From: CAVSIS01 sp963814875
GTDB taxonomy: Bacteria; Acidobacteriota; Thermoanaerobaculia; Thermoanaerobaculales; Sulfomarinibacteraceae
Assembly (NCBI GenBank): GCA_963814875.1
Contig: CAWFFJ010000023.1
Coordinates: 1-64,000 of the forward strand
DNA: 64,000 nt
Direction: 5' to 3'
Each line of letters opens with the position of its first letter. The stretch's first letter is position 1. Shown here piece by piece: positions 26,497 through 35,749 of this stretch. A program made the position numbers and the translations under genes. The notes below the pieces were generated by a model, which saw only the letters and a list, made by a program, of their open reading frames with translations, had not been told where the DNA came from and did no database searches.

Positions 26497-27333
26497 ATGT
26501 ACGGACATCTCGCGGTCGGCCTCGACGGATCCCTCAATGGCGGCAGCGCACTCGAGCTGGCGCTGCACCTCGGCAAGAGGCTCGGATCTGTGGTGCACGG
26601 GATCCACGTCATCGATGCGGCGATGCTCGAAGGGTCCTTCATCGCCGACATCACCGGCGCCCTCGGTGTCGAGCCGCTGGTCAACCTCACCGCTTCCGTG
26701 GAGAGCGTGCTCTCCGACCTCGCCGACACCATCCGCGCCCGATTCTCTGTCGAGGCGGAGGAAGCGGGCGTTACGGCGCAGTTCCAGGTGGTGCGCGGCG
26801 CCGTCGCTCCGTCGCTGGTTGCTGCCTCCGGCGCCTGCGGCCTGCTCATGGTGGGCAAGCAGGGCGTCAACGCGAAGTACCACGGCGACCTCATGGGTCC
26901 TGTGGTGGAGCGGCTGCTGCGCCTGACCGCGATTCCGGTGCTCGTGACCCCTGCCGTCCCAGCCAAGCTCGAGCGGCTGCTGATCGCCTACGACGGAGGG
27001 GCCAAGGCGGACCACGCCATGCGCGTCTCCGGCGAGCTCGCTCGAGCCCTCTCGCTCCCGGTCGCGGTCGTGGTGGTGGCCGACGACGAGGACGCCGCCC
27101 GACCGCACGCCGAGCGGGCCCGCGCCCACCTCGAGCCCCTCGGCCTCAGCGTGCGGGTCGTGGTGGAGAAGGGCCCCGCTGCGGAGGCAATCGAGCGCGC
27201 GCGGGACGAGACCTCGGCCGACCTCGTCTGCATGGGTGCCCACAGCCGCGGGCGCCTGGCCGAGATGGTGCTCGGCTCGACCGCAGAGATGACGATTCGC
27301 CGTTCGCCCGTTCCGGTGCTGTGCGCCCCGTAG
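26497..27333 (+). CDS. Tandem-domain universal stress protein
   Basis: 278 residues, two Usp domains (about 1-147 and 152-278). The first starts YGHLAVGLDGSLNGG. The second starts LERLLIAYDGGAKADHAM and ends with GAHSRGRLAEMVLGSTAEMTIRRSPVPVLC, the G-2x-G-9x-GS ATP-binding motif. The first domain has a less complete motif. Such proteins support survival under starvation or oxidative stress. It lies three bases after the Memo fragment and probably shares its transcript. A 23-bp-arm inverted repeat begins at its stop codon. Confidence 0.92.
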   Translation: MYGHLAVGLDGSLNGGSALELALHLGKRLGSVVHGIHVIDAAMLEGSFIADITGALGVEPLVNLTASVESVLSDLADTIRARFSVEAEEAGVTAQFQVVRGAVAPSLVAASGACGLLMVGKQGVNAKYHGDLMGPVVERLLRLTAIPVLVTPAVPAKLERLLIAYDGGAKADHAMRVSGELARALSLPVAVVVVADDEDAARPHAERARAHLEPLGLSVRVVVEKGPAAEAIERARDETSADLVCMGAHSRGRLAEMVLGSTAEMTIRRSPVPVLCAP

Positions 27334-27410
27334 GCATCTCTGGGGCATGGGCCCGGAATGACCATCGGCCCTTTGGGACGCAGTCGGGGGCCCCTGCCCC
27401 ACAGATGCCT
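27332..27410. terminator. Long imperfect hairpin downstream of the Usp gene
   Basis: 27332-27354 (AGGCATCTCTGGGGCATGGG onward) pairs with 27388-27410 at 21 of 23 positions, loop 33 bases. No T-tract. It starts in the Usp stop codon, so it probably ends or stabilises that mRNA. A TGGGGCAT(A/G)GGCCCGG core recurs near 57614. Confidence 0.55.
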
Positions 27411-27747
27411 CTGATGCGCCCTGCGCATCCAGGACCCAGAAGCCGATCAAACCAACCAACGAATCGCCATCGAGGTGGAGCGCAGCACCGCCCCATCGTG
27501 TCACTCGCTCGTGGTGGTCGCGGCCCGCAACGCGCATCGCCCCGCACTGCGGAAGTGCCGCAACGAAGGGACCAGCGAACGGATCGCATTCCCGCTTCCC
27601 GTCTCGCCGCTTCACCTCTCGCGCCGTTGGTTTCGGGCAGCGCGCGCTGAGCGTGGCCCGCCTCTCCTCGCCACCAAGTGGCGAAGAGGGTTGCCAGTGC
27701 CGCGCCGCGGCACAGCGGTGGTAGAATCCGCGCCCGTGAGCGAGCTC
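27411..27747. other. Gene-free region before palindromic element C
   Basis: No convincing ORF. Two small hairpins are visible: TCGCCAC-CAA-GTGGCGA near 27669-27685 and GTGCCGCG-C-CGCGGCAC near 27697-27713. A TAGAAT near 27722 could be a -10 for the downstream cysteine-synthase-family gene, but no well-spaced -35 accompanies it. Confidence 0.45.
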
Positions 27748-27928
27748 AGCCTGCACTTCTCACCACGTCACGTCACGAGGGCGGCGAGGTGCCTGTCAGC
27801 GCTGAGCCATTGAGCGGCGACGCGCCGAGGCGTATGGGGACATACGTCGCAGGCGCCGAGACACGAAAGGGCCAGCGATGGCTGGCACATCGGCGCCCGC
27901 AGTAGAGAGGTGGTGAGAAGTGCAGGCT
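27748..27928. repeat. 181-bp palindromic element, copy C
   Basis: AGCCTGCACTTCTCACCAC at 27748-27766 and its exact 19-base reverse complement at 27910-27928. The interior keeps the ACGAGGGCGGCGAGG block near 27774 and the partly complementary CATCGGCGCCCGCAG near 27888. The central hairpin is CGTATG-GGGA-CATACG (27831-27846), different in sequence from copies A and B but at nearly the same offset. Its right end holds the GTG start and ribosome-binding site (GAGAGGTGGTGAGAA) of the next gene. Confidence 0.9.
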
Positions 27929-28897
27929 AGGGTTTATGACCGCATCTCGGACGCCGTCGGCTGGACGCCGTTGGTGCGTCTCCACCGGACGGTCGACGGC
28001 CTCGGCTGCGAGGCCTTCGCCAAGCTCGAGTTCATGAACCCGATGGGCAGCATCAAGGACCGCATCGCGCGCTACATGGTCCAAAAGGCCCTCGCCGAGG
28101 GCCGCGTCCACCCCGGCGACACCCTGCTCGAGGCCTCCTCCGGCAACACCGCCATGGGCATGGCGATGATGTCGGTGCTCGAGGGGCTCGAGTGCGTCAT
28201 GGTGGTCCGCAAGCAGACCAGCAAGGAGAAGCTCGACTGCCTGCGCGCGATGGGCGTGCGCCTGGTGCTGGTGGACGGCGACCTCCCGCCGGAGGACCCC
28301 GAGAGCTACAACCGCACGGCGCGCGAGCTCGCCCGCACGCTGCCCAGGACGTACTTCCCCGACCAGCACAACAACCGGATCAACAACGAGGCCCACTACC
28401 ACACTACCGGGCCGGAGATCTGGGAGCAGATGGACGGCCGCATCGACGCGCTGGTCGCGGGCATCGGCACCGGCGGCACGATCTGCGGCGTGGCGCGCTT
28501 CCTCAAGGAGCGCGACCCCGCGATCAAGGTCGTGGCGGTCGACTCCCAGGGCTCGGTGTTTTCGAGCTACTTCCACACCGGGCAGGCCGGCGAGCCCGGC
28601 CGCCAGTGCATCGAGGGTCTTGGCGATGAGGAGATCATCGGCTGCCCCGAGTGGGAGCTGATCGACGACATGGTCCAAGTCAGCGACCGTGAGGCCTTCG
28701 CCGCCGCCCGCGAGCTCGCCCGCAGCGAAGCGATCTTCGCCGGAGGCTCGTCGGGCGCGGCGCTGTGGGGCGTCCGCCAGGTCGCCCGCAGCTTCGGCCG
28801 CCAGGCGCGGATCGTGACCATCTTCCCCGACTCGGGGGTTCGCTACCTGAGCACGCTCTACAACGACGACTGGATGCGCACCAAGGGCTTCCTGTAG
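27920..28897 (+). CDS. PLP-dependent cysteine synthase/cystathionine beta-synthase family protein
   Basis: 325 residues. The PLP lysine is in MNPMGSIKDRIARYM, the phosphate and substrate loop in EASSGNTAMGMAM, and the glycine loop in GIGTGGTICGVARFLKE. DEEIIGCPEW and FAGGSSGAALWG complete the fold-type II pattern. It makes cysteine or cystathionine from O-acetylserine, O-phosphoserine or serine; the exact donor is unclear. The N-terminus VQARVYDRISDAVGWTPLVRL starts with a GTG, and the first codons (GTGCAGGCT) belong to the terminal repeat of palindromic element C; no other good in-frame start was seen. Confidence 0.9.
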   Translation: MQARVYDRISDAVGWTPLVRLHRTVDGLGCEAFAKLEFMNPMGSIKDRIARYMVQKALAEGRVHPGDTLLEASSGNTAMGMAMMSVLEGLECVMVVRKQTSKEKLDCLRAMGVRLVLVDGDLPPEDPESYNRTARELARTLPRTYFPDQHNNRINNEAHYHTTGPEIWEQMDGRIDALVAGIGTGGTICGVARFLKERDPAIKVVAVDSQGSVFSSYFHTGQAGEPGRQCIEGLGDEEIIGCPEWELIDDMVQVSDREAFAAARELARSEAIFAGGSSGAALWGVRQVARSFGRQARIVTIFPDSGVRYLSTLYNDDWMRTKGFL

Positions 28898-28949
28898 CAG
28901 CGTCGCGAGGTGGAGCGGCTGAGGGCCGCTGGACATCGCGAGCTGCTTT

Positions 28950-28968
28950 GGACTCGCTGCGCGAGTCC
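28950..28968 (+). terminator. Short hairpin after the cysteine-synthase-family gene
   Basis: GGACTCGC-TGC-GCGAGTCC, perfect 8-bp stem, 52 bases after the stop codon, no T-tract. Possible terminator between this gene and the convergent secreted-protein gene. Confidence 0.4.
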
Positions 28969-29099
28969 TGGCGGGCGAGATTCCATTCTGACGCCTGCAA
29001 ATCCGCACATCCGTGCCAGCCCTCGAGGTGTGTACACATCGCAAGACGAGCAGGACCTCGCGCCGTGACCGCCGAAGGTCGTCCGGCCGGGATCGCCGC

Positions 29100-29903
29100 T
29101 CAGTTCCCGGTCGCGCCGCCCCCCAAAACGTCGGTCTGGAAGCCGCGCACGGGGCGGAAGACGGCGTCGCCGGAGCTCTGGTCGACCCGGGAGATGTAGC
29201 CGTACCACAGCGCTGACGAGTCGCGGCACGAGACCACGACGTAGCCGTCGAGCAGCGGCGCGATCGCCGGGTCGACGCCGAACGACGACAGCGGGAGCTG
29301 CTGGAGTCCGGAGGTCGGGAAAGCCACGGTGCCTGCGCCAACCTGTGTGCCGTCGGCCTTGAAGATGGCGACGTCGAAGACCACGGTCTCGTCGTACTGC
29401 CAGAAGATCCCGAGGTTGGTGCGGTAGAGGCTGTCGTGCTCGACCCCCGGTGCCCAGCCCCGGTTGGCGACTAGAACGCTCGAGACGTCCTGGCCGAAGG
29501 TGCCACCACCGGGGTCGTTGTAGGTCCGCGACCCGATCACCAGCGGCGCACCGTCAGTGGAGAAAATCCGCAGCGCCCCCTTGGTGTTGACGAGCTGGAA
29601 CATGGACTGGAGCACGTTGGTCCGGGTGAGCTGCTGGCCGGCACGGATCAGGAACGGCCCGGCCGTCTTGGGCGCGTACGCCTGCGCGCCGCCCACGATC
29701 TCGGGGAAGAGCTGGAACATGACGTTGGTGTCCGAATCGCCGACGTTGAGCACGCTGACATCGGAGCGCCACACGGTGCCGTTGAGGCCGGGCAGGTTGG
29801 CGATGACCGGCAACGTGCCGCCGGGGGCAGCGAACTGGGCCGATACCGGCACGGCGCCGAGAATGCAGCCGAACACCAGAGCCCCGATCCTTCGCACCGT
29901 CAT
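29100..29903 (-). CDS. Secreted beta-rich protein of unknown function
   Basis: 267 residues from the ATG at 29901-29903. A signal peptide MTVRRIGALVFGCILGAVPVSA with cleavage before QFAAPG is clear. The mature part has VIANLPGLNGTVWRSDVSVLNVGDSDTNVMFQLFPE and later GYVVVSCRDSSALWYGYISRVDQSSGDAVFRPV, strand-rich and without catalytic motifs. It looks like the secreted beta-sandwich proteins common in Acidobacteriota genomes, but I cannot name a family. Monocistronic, convergent with the preceding gene. Confidence 0.75.
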   Translation of the reverse strand: MTVRRIGALVFGCILGAVPVSAQFAAPGGTLPVIANLPGLNGTVWRSDVSVLNVGDSDTNVMFQLFPEIVGGAQAYAPKTAGPFLIRAGQQLTRTNVLQSMFQLVNTKGALRIFSTDGAPLVIGSRTYNDPGGGTFGQDVSSVLVANRGWAPGVEHDSLYRTNLGIFWQYDETVVFDVAIFKADGTQVGAGTVAFPTSGLQQLPLSSFGVDPAIAPLLDGYVVVSCRDSSALWYGYISRVDQSSGDAVFRPVRGFQTDVLGGGATGN

Positions 29904-30025
29904 GTCAGCCTCCCAATCGGCGCTTGCGCCGTCGGCCCATGGTAGCGGCCGGCTCGGCGCCTGTCCAAGCAAAAGCAGAGTGTCTCACCTCCATGGTGAC
30001 CCGTACTACAATGAAGGGTACTGCC

Positions 30026-30697
30026 ATGTCGGGCGAGTCTCCGCCGCACGACGGGTCCCGCGACCCGCTCTTCTCACCTCTCATCGAGGAGGCGATTCGT
30101 CTCGCCGCCCGCGGCCACTACCGCCAGTTCCGCAAGCACGAGGGCATCGACAACGGCACAGCCGACGACGGCCCGCTGCCGCCCGAGCGTGTCCCCTACG
30201 TCACTCATCTGATGGGGACCGCGGCCATCCTGGCGCGACTCGGCGCGCGCGACGAGGTCCTCGCCGCCGCCTTCCTCCACGATTACCTCGAGGACGTCCC
30301 CGATCCCGACGGCCCGGAGTCGATCCGCAGCGCCACCAGTGAGGACGTCCTGCGACTGGTCGAGGAGCTGACCGAGGACAAGCGCGGCCACCTCGGCGCC
30401 AGCGACACCTGGGAGACCCGCAAACGGGAGCAGATCGAGCGCATCGAGGCAATGCCCGAGGAAGCGGTCCTGATCAAGCTCGCCGACCTGCTCCACAACC
30501 TGATCTCGATGCGCGCGGACCTCGAGTCACCTCACGGCGACGTGGTCTGGGACCGGCTCAACGCTCCGCCCGATCGCCAGCTCTGGTACTTCTCGAGCGT
30601 CCTCGCCGCGGCCGAGAATCGGCTTGGCGAGCACAAGCTGGTGCGCGCGCTGCGAGACGCTATTGGCGTCGTCAGCGCCTTCACCGACGAGGCCTAG
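30026..30697 (+). CDS. HD-domain phosphohydrolase (SpoT/MESH1-like)
   Basis: 223 residues from the ATG at 30026, preceded by GAAGGG; earlier in-frame ATGs at 29993 and 30011 are possible. The HD motif is AAAFLHDYLEDV near residues 76-87, with an upstream histidine in YVTHLMGTAAIL and a later aspartate in LIKLADLLHNL. This pattern matches the (p)ppGpp hydrolase-like HD_4 group. No synthetase or TGS domain follows, so it would be a small alarmone or nucleotide hydrolase (inference). Divergent from the secreted-protein gene. Confidence 0.8.
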   Translation: MSGESPPHDGSRDPLFSPLIEEAIRLAARGHYRQFRKHEGIDNGTADDGPLPPERVPYVTHLMGTAAILARLGARDEVLAAAFLHDYLEDVPDPDGPESIRSATSEDVLRLVEELTEDKRGHLGASDTWETRKREQIERIEAMPEEAVLIKLADLLHNLISMRADLESPHGDVVWDRLNAPPDRQLWYFSSVLAAAENRLGEHKLVRALRDAIGVVSAFTDEA

Positions 30698-30930
30698 CAG
30701 CAGCCTCCCGCACAACCCCATCAAGGCAATCCAGGATTCGACTGCATTGCAGGGGCTACAGGGCACGAGCTGCTTCGGATGCGCTGGGCGCACCCCTCCG
30801 GCGGGCTCGCTGATCAACACGACACGGGCCTCGGGCACCAAACATCCGGAGGAGCCTTCACGGCAGAGGCACCAGGTCGCGCGGGTCATTCTCCACCGCA
30901 CCGTCGGCGGACCATGCCCCACGGGTAGCC

Positions 30931-32604
30931 CTATCTGTGCAGCGCGCGGTAGTCGGCGACGATCGGGTAGCGGCGACCGACACCGAACGCCTTGCCCGAG
31001 ATCTTGATCGCGGGGGCGGCCTGGCGGCGCTTGTACTCGCTGGCGTCGATCAGACGGACGACGGTCTCCACGACCTCACGGTCGATGCCCTCGGTGACGA
31101 TGTCGTCGACCGAGGCGCGGCGCTCGACGTAGGCCTCGACGACGCGGTCGAGGAGGTCGTAGGGCGGCAGCGTGTCCTGGTCGGTCTGGTCGGGACGCAG
31201 CTCCGCGCTCGGCGGCTTGGTCAGGGTCGAGACAGGGATCACCTCGCGCTCGCGGTTGACGTGGGACGCGATCCGGTAGACGAGGGTCTTGGGAACGTCG
31301 CCGATCACCGCGAGCGCACCGCACATGTCGCCGTACAGCGTGCAGTAGCCGACCGCCAGCTCCGACTTGTTGCCGGTCGCGAGCAGAAGGCGGCCCTGCT
31401 TGTTGGCCAGGGCCATGAGCACGGCGCCTCGGATCCGGGCCTGGAGGTTCTCCTCAGTGACGTCGCTGGCTGCCCCCGCGAAGGCCGGCTCGAGGGCGTC
31501 CAGGTGTGCCTGAAAAACCGGGTCGATCGGGATCACCCGGTACTCGAGGCCGAGGTTTCGGGCCAGGGCTTCGGCGTCGGCGAGGCTTCCCGCGCTCGAG
31601 TGGCGGCTCGGCAGAGCCACACCGAGGACGTTCTCCGGCCCCAGCGCCGCACACGCGAGCGCCGCGGTGAGGGCCGAGTCGACACCACCCGAAAGGCCGA
31701 GCACGACGCGGCGGAAGCCCGTTTTGCGGACATAGTCGCCGAGGCCCAACACGAGCGCCCGGTAGGCCTCGTCCTCGGCCGTGGCGGCGACCTCGCGCAG
31801 CTCACCGGGGGTGAAAGGGCCGGGTCCGGGCTCGCCGACCGGAACGTCGTAGACCAGCAGATCGGGCGCGAAGTCCCGCGCCCGCACCACCACGCGGCCG
31901 GTGGGATCGGCGATCAGCGAGTGGCCGTCGAAGACCAGCTCGTCGTTGCCCCCGACCTGGTTGACGTAGACGAAGAAGCGCCGGTGCTCAGCCGCCTCTC
32001 GGCTGATCATCTCGCGCCGCACCCGGGCCTTGCCGAGCTCGAAAGGTGACGCCGAGAGGTTGATCAGGAGGTCGGCGCCGGCAGCGGCGACCTCCGCCAC
32101 GGGATCGCGTCGGTAGAGCCTGCGGCCTCCGGCCGGCGGGTCGACCCACACGTCTTCGCACACCGTGACCCCGAGCCGGACGCCGCCGAGCTCGAGCGGC
32201 CTCACCGCGCCGCCGGGCTCGAAGTGGCGTGCCTCGTCGAACACGTCGTAGGTCGGCAGCAGGCACTTGTGGTAGCGACCGGCGACGACCCCCCGGTGAC
32301 AGAGAGCGGCGGAGTTGTAGAGCGCCTTGCCCGACGAGGCCGGGTTGCGGTCGACAAAGCCGCACAGGATTGCGAGCCGGTCGTCGCTGAGGGCTGCGAT
32401 CCGTTCGAGCTGTCGGAGGTTGGCGTCGATGACATCGCCGCGCTCGAGCAGGTCGCCTGGCGGGTAGCCGAGGGTGGCGAGCTCTGAGAGCACGACCAAC
32501 TCGGCGCCCGCGGCCCGCGCCCGCTTGACCGCGTCGCGGATGGCGGCGAGGTTGGCGTCGAAGGCGCCGATCGTGAGGTCGAGCTGGGCGATGGCGAGTC
32601 GCAT
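30931..32604 (-). CDS. nadE: Glutamine-dependent NAD+ synthetase
   Basis: 557 residues, the two-domain form. The N-terminal nitrilase-type glutaminase has Glu41 (VVLSELATLGYPPGD), Lys113 (GRYHKCLLPTYDVFDE) and Cys149 (GVTVCEDVWVDPP). The C-terminal synthetase has the PP-loop LGLSGGVDSALTAAL and ends RRYPIVADYR. It amidates nicotinic acid adenine dinucleotide to NAD+ using ATP and glutamine. The ATG at 32602-32604 gives the conserved MRLAIAQLDLTIGAFDANL. Single gene with a 487-base gene-free region upstream. Confidence 0.96.
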   Translation of the reverse strand: MRLAIAQLDLTIGAFDANLAAIRDAVKRARAAGAELVVLSELATLGYPPGDLLERGDVIDANLRQLERIAALSDDRLAILCGFVDRNPASSGKALYNSAALCHRGVVAGRYHKCLLPTYDVFDEARHFEPGGAVRPLELGGVRLGVTVCEDVWVDPPAGGRRLYRRDPVAEVAAAGADLLINLSASPFELGKARVRREMISREAAEHRRFFVYVNQVGGNDELVFDGHSLIADPTGRVVVRARDFAPDLLVYDVPVGEPGPGPFTPGELREVAATAEDEAYRALVLGLGDYVRKTGFRRVVLGLSGGVDSALTAALACAALGPENVLGVALPSRHSSAGSLADAEALARNLGLEYRVIPIDPVFQAHLDALEPAFAGAASDVTEENLQARIRGAVLMALANKQGRLLLATGNKSELAVGYCTLYGDMCGALAVIGDVPKTLVYRIASHVNREREVIPVSTLTKPPSAELRPDQTDQDTLPPYDLLDRVVEAYVERRASVDDIVTEGIDREVVETVVRLIDASEYKRRQAAPAIKISGKAFGVGRRYPIVADYRALHR

Positions 32605-33091
32605 GACGCGGGCTCCCTTCGGCGCACAGCTTACATGGACCGTCCGCCACCACCGCAGGGGAAAAAAGGACCCGCCCGCGTGGCGGCGGGCGGGGGAGGA
32701 GGGGAAGGAAGGAGGTTCCCTGTCTGTCATCCCGTTTACGGAGAGGCCCTGGACCGCGTTTAGGCAGCACCCGGCGGCCGTCCTGCCGCCGGCCAGTGAA
32801 GGGTGAAGAGAGACGTTCGAGACAGTCTCCTGAACCTGGCCCGTGCCAGAGTCGCCGCCTGGGTCAGTCGCCGAGGAACCGCCTGTCTGCTCCTGTGTCA
32901 CAGTCGCCACCCGGGCCCGTCGTAGGGGAGCAGCTAGTCTGCTCCCGTGTGAGGGTCGAAACCGGGCGGAGTCAAGCTCCGCCCCTACGGCTACCTGTGA
33001 CGACCTCATCACCTTCTGACCTTCTCACCCCTACCCGGGGTGCTAGCATGAACTGGTCCAATCGGGTGAAGTGCACCCCGTGGAGGGATCT
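32605..33091. other. 487-base divergent intergenic region between nadE and the kinase
   Basis: No convincing gene. It contains a G-rich tract near 32680-32715, a CCGGCGGC..GCCGCCGG hairpin near 32770-32792, and two degenerate copies of a GTGYCANAGTCGCCNCC unit (about 32843 and 32897). A third copy of the GGGCGGAG..CTCCGCCCCTAC hairpin repeat lies at 32964-32988. Promoters for both flanking genes must be here; none is clear. Confidence 0.5.
32964..32988. repeat. Short hairpin repeat GGGCGGAG..CTCCGCCCCTAC, copy 3
   Basis: GGGCGGAG-TCAAG-CTCCGCCC followed by CTAC, as at 18704, 18801 and 41653. Confidence 0.75.
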
Positions 33092-35191
33092 ATGGAGGAG
33101 CGGATCGGCCACTACCGCATCGTCTCCGAGCTCGGGCGCGGCGGCATGGGAGTGGTCTACAAGGCTCACGAGGAGTCGCTCAACCGGTTCGTGGCTCTCA
33201 AGGTCCTCGGTGAGCACCTCGCCGAGGACCCGGCCGCGGTGCAGCGCTTCGTGCGCGAGGCGCAGAGCGCGGCGCGGCTGAACCACCCCAACATCGTCCA
33301 GATCTATGCGATCAGCGAGGAGGGCGGGCGGCCGTTCTTCGCGATGGAGTTCGTCTCCGGCACCAGTCTGCAGCGGCTGCTGCGCTCGCGCGGCAAGCTC
33401 GAGATCGGCGAGGCCTGCCGACTCACCTTCCAGGCGGCGTCCGGGCTCGCAGCGGCCCACGATCTCGGCGTCATCCACCGCGACATCAAGCCCGCGAACC
33501 TCATGATCGACGAGCGCGGCCTGCTCAAGATCGCCGACTTCGGCCTCGCCCTGCTCGCCGACAGCGTGTCACGGTTGACCGCGACCGGCATGTTCATGGG
33601 CACGCCCGGCTATCTCTCCCCCGAGCAGTGCCTCGACCACAACATCGACCACCGCACCGACATCTACTCGCTCGGGATCACCTTCTTCGAAACCCTGACC
33701 GGGGTGATGCCGTTCAAGGCCGACAGTCCGCTGGCGCTGCTGCGCCAGATCCTCGAGGTCGAGCCGCCCGACATCGCGTCGCTGCGGCCCGAGGTCGACG
33801 AGACGCTGCGTGGGATCTTGACCCGCATGATCGTCAAGGACCGCGATCAGCGCTACCCCGACTGCCACGCCCTGCTCGGCGACCTCGAAGGCTGGCTCGA
33901 CGCGCATCCGCAGTCGGGCCGCAGCATCGCGGCGCTGGTCGCCGCCACGACCGGCGGCGGCCGCGGTGCCGCTGCGCTCACAAGCGCCGGTACCGAGGCC
34001 GCACAGCTCGAGACCTCGCCAACCGTCCAGGCGCCAAGCACCGGCGGCCGGTCCGCCGGTCCACCACCGCCACCGCAGGCCGCGGGGTCGACCCTGCCGC
34101 CTGCGACCGCGGGCACGCTGCCTCCACCACAGGCCGCGGCCGCAATCCCTCCACCTCCGGTGCCGGACCCGATCCAGGCGGCCGCTGCTGCACCGCCCAC
34201 CCCGGAGGAGACGCCGATTACGGCCGAGCCGGCCGCTGCCGGTCCTCCGCCCAAGCCCTCACATCGGCGCGACGTCGCCGTGCTCGTCGTGGTGCTGGTC
34301 GTCGCCCTGCTGGGCGCGGTCGCGGTCGCCGGCCTGGCGTGGAAGACCGGCTGGCTGAACCGTCTTCGCGGCGGGGCAAGCGCCTCGTCCCCGCCCGCGG
34401 CCACGACCGAATCGGCAGCGGCTTCGGACCGGGGGGCTCAGACCGCGGTCGGCGGCCCCGGGTCGAATCCCGAGGCCGCGGGGACATCGTCATCCGCGCC
34501 CGGGCAGACCGCCGATGGCGGACAACCGCAGGCCGAGAGCACGAGCATCTCCGACACGGGCGGTAGCCGGAAGGCCGTCAGCACGTCCCAGGACGCGACC
34601 ACGGACTCGGCCGCAGGCGCCGCCGCCGCGGCGGGACGACGTTCTGAATCCTCGTCCCAGGTCCCGACCCCCGAGCCGCCGAGGCGGACAGGCGCGTCCT
34701 CCGGCGTCGCCGCCCGATCCCAGGAGACGGCCGCCTCACGGCCTGCGCCGCAACCCACGGGCGTGGTCGTGGTCGCCGTCGGTGAGCCGCTGCTTGCCGG
34801 CGAGGCGGCGGCCCAGCTCGAGGCCGCTTTCCGAGCGGACGGCGTGAAGCTGGTCGACGAGAACGCCATTCCAGCCGCTGCCGCCATGCTCGGAGGGGGC
34901 GCAGAGCCGCCGACGGACCGACTCGTGGCTGCCCTCGAGCGGCACGCCCGCATCTTGGTGGTCGTGCGCGCCGAGTACCTCGGCTCGCGCCAACTCCGCT
35001 ATCTGGGCCGCGCCGACGAGGCGTTCCAGTCGCGGCTCACTGTTACGCCGATCAACCTCGCGGGCGGCGAACCGCCGGACTCGGGATGGAACGACCGGAT
35101 CGAGTACACGCACGCGACGGTCGCGAAGAAGGTCGACGACGCGCTGCGCCAGCTCAAGCGCAGGCTCGCCCTACGCCTCGCGGGTCGGTGA
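33092..35191 (+). CDS. Membrane-anchored Ser/Thr protein kinase (Hanks type)
   Basis: 699 residues. The kinase domain is about residues 8-270: GRGGMGVVYKA (P-loop), VALKVLG (ATP lysine), VIHRDIKPANLMID (catalytic loop), KIADFGLA and GTPGYLSPEQC. A proline/alanine-rich linker of about 120 residues precedes one TM helix (VAVLVVVLVVALLGAVAVAGLAW). After it come a disordered Ser/Thr-rich stretch and a folded C-terminal region of about 150 residues (TGVVVVAVGEPLLAGEAAAQLEAAF onward). The C-terminal part is not a PASTA repeat; I do not recognise it. ATG at 33092 follows GTGGAGGG. A response regulator follows after 46 bases. Confidence 0.94.
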   Translation: MEERIGHYRIVSELGRGGMGVVYKAHEESLNRFVALKVLGEHLAEDPAAVQRFVREAQSAARLNHPNIVQIYAISEEGGRPFFAMEFVSGTSLQRLLRSRGKLEIGEACRLTFQAASGLAAAHDLGVIHRDIKPANLMIDERGLLKIADFGLALLADSVSRLTATGMFMGTPGYLSPEQCLDHNIDHRTDIYSLGITFFETLTGVMPFKADSPLALLRQILEVEPPDIASLRPEVDETLRGILTRMIVKDRDQRYPDCHALLGDLEGWLDAHPQSGRSIAALVAATTGGGRGAAALTSAGTEAAQLETSPTVQAPSTGGRSAGPPPPPQAAGSTLPPATAGTLPPPQAAAAIPPPPVPDPIQAAAAAPPTPEETPITAEPAAAGPPPKPSHRRDVAVLVVVLVVALLGAVAVAGLAWKTGWLNRLRGGASASSPPAATTESAAASDRGAQTAVGGPGSNPEAAGTSSSAPGQTADGGQPQAESTSISDTGGSRKAVSTSQDATTDSAAGAAAAAGRRSESSSQVPTPEPPRRTGASSGVAARSQETAASRPAPQPTGVVVVAVGEPLLAGEAAAQLEAAFRADGVKLVDENAIPAAAAMLGGGAEPPTDRLVAALERHARILVVVRAEYLGSRQLRYLGRADEAFQSRLTVTPINLAGGEPPDSGWNDRIEYTHATVAKKVDDALRQLKRRLALRLAGR

Positions 35192-35237
35192 GCAGGAGAG
35201 AAAGACTCGCCCGCGTCACAGTGTTACTCTGATCGAG

Positions 35238-35630
35238 ATGACCGACGGACCCAGCCGTCGCCGTGTCGTCGTGGTAGATGACTCACCCGTGCAGTGCGCC
35301 GTGTGGCGGCGCCTGCTTGAAGAGCGCTACGGGGACAGGGCGACGATCGAGACCTACACCGATCCGACCCGCGCTGCCGACGAACTGGCTCCGGACCTCC
35401 ACCTCCTGCTACTCGACTGGGAGATGCCCGAGATGGACGGGCGCGCGGTCCTGTCGCGGGCCCTTGCAGTGGGCGTCAATCCGAAGCGGATCATCATCAC
35501 CTCCTCGCACCCCGCGAATCGTCTCCACGAAGTCTTCGACGACTCCGGCTGTCTGGCCGTGATCGAGAAGGCCGAGCCCGAGCAGCAGGCCGCCTTCATG
35601 ATGATTCTCGACTCGATCATGAGGCGGTAG
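35238..35630 (+). CDS. Single-domain response regulator (CheY-like)
   Basis: 130 residues, receiver domain only. Acidic pocket VVVVDDSP, phospho-accepting Asp60 in LLLLDWEMPEMDGRAVL, threonine/serine position in IIITSSHP and lysine in AVIEKAEPEQ. No output domain. It lies downstream of the Ser/Thr kinase in the same direction and could connect two-component and Ser/Thr signalling, but that is only context. No histidine kinase is in the window. Confidence 0.9.
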   Translation: MTDGPSRRRVVVVDDSPVQCAVWRRLLEERYGDRATIETYTDPTRAADELAPDLHLLLLDWEMPEMDGRAVLSRALAVGVNPKRIIITSSHPANRLHEVFDDSGCLAVIEKAEPEQQAAFMMILDSIMRR

Positions 35631-35643
35631 CGCGAGCCGGAAT

Positions 35644-35672
35644 ACCACAGAGGCACAGAGGAGCACAGAGGG
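35644..35672. repeat. ACCACAGAGGCACAGAGG repeat, left arm of the VapBC bracket
   Basis: Short degenerate tandem CACAGAGG units. An inverted copy lies at 36477-36513 on the far side of the vapBC genes, and a third, shorter copy at 48718-48736. Confidence 0.75.
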
Positions 35673-35749
35673 TTCTTGCTCCCGGTCGGAGTGCTGAGAA
35701 TGGTGACGCATGAAAGGTGCATGCATTACTATGAAACTGGGAGAGACGC

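Noticed and set aside
30698..30930. Possible tRNA or small RNA between the HD gene and nadE
   Set aside because: A GGATTCGACT stretch suggested a T-arm, but no acceptor stem or anticodon arm can be folded around it.
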